A stretch of 6,605 bases of DNA from Bacteroidales bacterium. GTDB lineage: Bacteria > Bacteroidota > Bacteroidia > Bacteroidales > GCA-2748055. The DNA lies in the NCBI GenBank assembly GCA_023135025.1, contig JAGLTY010000125.1, positions 1-6,605 on the forward strand. The letters run 5' to 3'. This document shows, one piece after another, positions 5,327 through 6,605 of this stretch; positions within the stretch are counted from its first letter, which is position 1, and each line of letters begins with the position of its first letter. The notes under the pieces were generated by a model that was not told where the DNA came from, did not search any database, and was given only the letters and a program-made list of their open reading frames with translations. Position numbers and translations under genes: made by a program.

Positions 5327-6605
5327 TTAATTTCCTTTTTTCTCTCTCTTTTCACGGCGCCTCCACCAGGCGATGAGAAACCAGATGAGCCCGGCTCCTG
5401 CAACAGCAAGCAGAACCAGCACGGGCCAGCCTGTTTTACTGTTGGGGGTAAACAGTTCGGAAAGTAACTGTTCAATCTCCTTCCTGCTCTCTCCTCTCTC
5501 CTCCAGTTCTCCGGATAGCAGATCAATCAATTCATCAATCGTATAGATCTCCTCGCCGCGAAGATCCAGCGATTCCAGTATATCTTTGATAATGCCATCG
5601 CTGTTATTGAGCAGCTCTTCATATAGCTGATCAACCTCCAGCGGCCTCTCCAGGCTCTCCAGCATCGCCTTCCTCACATCGTCCATGGTAAAACCCTCTG
5701 CTTCAACCACCTTCTCCAGGTGACTGAGCAGCTCCTGGTCAGTGTGGATACCTTCAGCTTCCAGGTCCAGTTGCTGCAGATACTCCTTCAGTGGTCCGTC
5801 CGACTGTTCAATCAGCAACTGCCTGAGCAGTGCTGCATGGTCATCTGCAAGAACATATGAAAGCAGCACATCCACCTCATTGTTACTGTATCCTTTTGTG
5901 CTGGCCTGCTTATAGAGATGTTCAAACAGTTCCAGTTCATTTGTGATCCCTGATTCTGCAGAGTCGAGGCTGACCAGCTCATCATGAAGGGCGCTATCGG
6001 ATCTGCTTTTCAGCTGCAACATCATGATTCCCATTGGATCCTCATAGATGGGATCTGCCGGGATCGCTGGCTGCTCATCAGCAATATCCACCGTCTCAAC
6101 TTCCTGCGGTGAAGCCAATCCCACAGGTTCGCTGCCCACCACTGTAAAGCGGTTCCGGTGAATGTTCCCCTCCTTATCGGTCATCTCCAGCTCCACCTCA
6201 CTGCTGCCCGGCAGGGGAACAATCTGCAGGTCGGTTTTCCGTTTCTCTGTCACAATGGTATCCGTTCCGATCAGCGTAGAATCCTGGTAGGTCCTGATAA
6301 TAACGGTACTCCCTTTAGGTACAATGACAGGTACAATAATAGCGACATTGGCCACTCCTTCAAACTGTGATTCCTTCAATTTGACTTTGCTCTCTTCACC
6401 TTCATACAGTTCGGCCTCTTCTTCAATGAGTGTGAGCTCTATGTTGTTGTCAAGCGTGATTCCTTCTTTTTCTGACCCGGCATTGATTTGAATTGGTCTG
6501 ATCAGCTCCTCATATCCTTCACCTTTGAAATGAAGCGTATAGATTCCCTGTTTCAGTTCGAAGGCAAACGCTCCCTCTTCTGTCGGTGTGGTGTAAATGA
6601 GCGTG
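5327..6605 (-). CDS. C-terminal part of a large envelope protein with beta domains, helical repeats and a C-terminal membrane anchor
   Basis: The gene is open at the right edge; 425 residues are visible. The frame is continuous to the window end, so the TTG at 6379 is not the start. Visible residues 1-60 look like a CRD-type beta sandwich (EEGAFAFELKQGIYTLHF, then GEGYEEL), and 61-155 like a second beta domain. A Pro/Glu-rich linker (about 156-190) leads to three helical repeats of 66-67 residues starting at about 202, 268 and 335. One hydrophobic helix follows at 393-414 (WPVLVLLAVAGAGLIWFLIAWW), then a basic tail RRREKREKKGN. The positive-inside rule puts the tail in the cytoplasm and the rest in the periplasm if it sits in the inner membrane. 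I do not recognise the family. The CRD-like start and the two PD40 genes downstream suggest that the missing part may hold TPR and PD40 modules too, which is inference. Confidence 0.75.
   Translation of the reverse strand, partial: TLIYTTPTEEGAFAFELKQGIYTLHFKGEGYEELIRPIQINAGSEKEGITLDNNIELTLIEEEAELYEGEESKVKLKESQFEGVANVAIIVPVIVPKGSTVIIRTYQDSTLIGTDTIVTEKRKTDLQIVPLPGSSEVELEMTDKEGNIHRNRFTVVGSEPVGLASPQEVETVDIADEQPAIPADPIYEDPMGIMMLQLKSRSDSALHDELVSLDSAESGITNELELFEHLYKQASTKGYSNNEVDVLLSYVLADDHAALLRQLLIEQSDGPLKEYLQQLDLEAEGIHTDQELLSHLEKVVEAEGFTMDDVRKAMLESLERPLEVDQLYEELLNNSDGIIKDILESLDLRGEEIYTIDELIDLLSGELEERGESRKEIEQLLSELFTPNSKTGWPVLVLLAVAGAGLIWFLIAWWRRREKREKKGN
5450..6001 (-). repeat. Three tandem 66-67-residue helical repeats encoded in the membrane-anchored protein
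   Basis: The repeats are seen at protein level and have diverged in DNA. The units begin at about 6001, 5803 and 5602 on the minus strand. They open with SDSALHDELVSLDS, SDGPLKEYLQQLDLE and SDGIIKDILESLDLR. Each continues with a (G/E)-I-x-T-x-x-E-L-like turn and a leucine-rich helix, then K/E-G followed by a second helix (GYSNNEVDVLLSYV, GFTMDDVRKAMLESL, GESRKEIEQLLSEL). The third copy is shorter and runs into the membrane helix. Spacing of the conserved SD is 66 and 67 residues. They are likely alpha-helical and may serve as a spacer or docking rod. Confidence 0.75.

Noticed and set aside
5316..5330. Short inverted repeat AACC-loop-GGTT followed by T-rich sequence after the stop at 5327
   Set aside because: The stem is only four base pairs with a three-base loop, too weak to call a terminator.
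6377..6379. TTG as start codon of the membrane-anchored protein
   Set aside because: The frame remains open to the window edge and the upstream 75 codons encode a plausible CRD-like beta domain, so the gene is simply cut by the window.

Overview
The window looks like chromosomal DNA of a Bacteroidota bacterium, most likely from the Bacteroidales/Marinilabiliales side. The reasons are the short AMP nucleosidase next to holA with a divergent stand-alone HsdR-N gene, two secreted TPR/PD40 proteins of the PorE/OmpA type, signal peptides ending in LAQ, weak Shine-Dalgarno sequences, and one clean match to the Bacteroidota promoter TTG-N18-TAnnTTTG. Coding density is near-complete. I see no RNA gene, mobile element, CRISPR array or phage signal.

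Left part (1-1414), housekeeping. On the minus strand an AMP nucleosidase gene (113-883) is followed after 12 bases by the start of holA, the DNA polymerase III delta subunit, which runs off the left edge. Divergent from them across an 81-base spacer is a 149-residue protein that is only the nuclease-fold N-terminal domain of type I restriction R subunits (965-1414). No methylase or specificity gene is near it.

Right part (1416-6605), an envelope gene cluster all on the minus strand, read from right to left. First comes the 3' part of a gene (5327-6605) for a protein with beta-sandwich domains, three helical repeats of about 66 residues, one C-terminal membrane helix and a basic tail. After a 93-base AT-rich spacer with its own promoter comes a 598-residue TPR-PD40-OmpA protein (3437-5233). 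Next is a 489-residue paralogue with TPR and PD40 but no OmpA domain, ending in a short CRD-like beta domain (1948-3417). Last is a GNAT N-acetyltransferase (1416-1946), whose start codon lies one base after the stop of the preceding gene and whose stop lies one base from the stop of the convergent HsdR-N gene.

How they may work together: the OmpA-domain protein should bind peptidoglycan in the periplasm. Its paralogue should be soluble or complex-bound in the periplasm. The first protein appears anchored in a membrane by its C-terminus. This resembles a multi-part envelope complex built from PorE-like modules split over several chains. Whether it belongs to type IX secretion, gliding or something else cannot be decided from this window.
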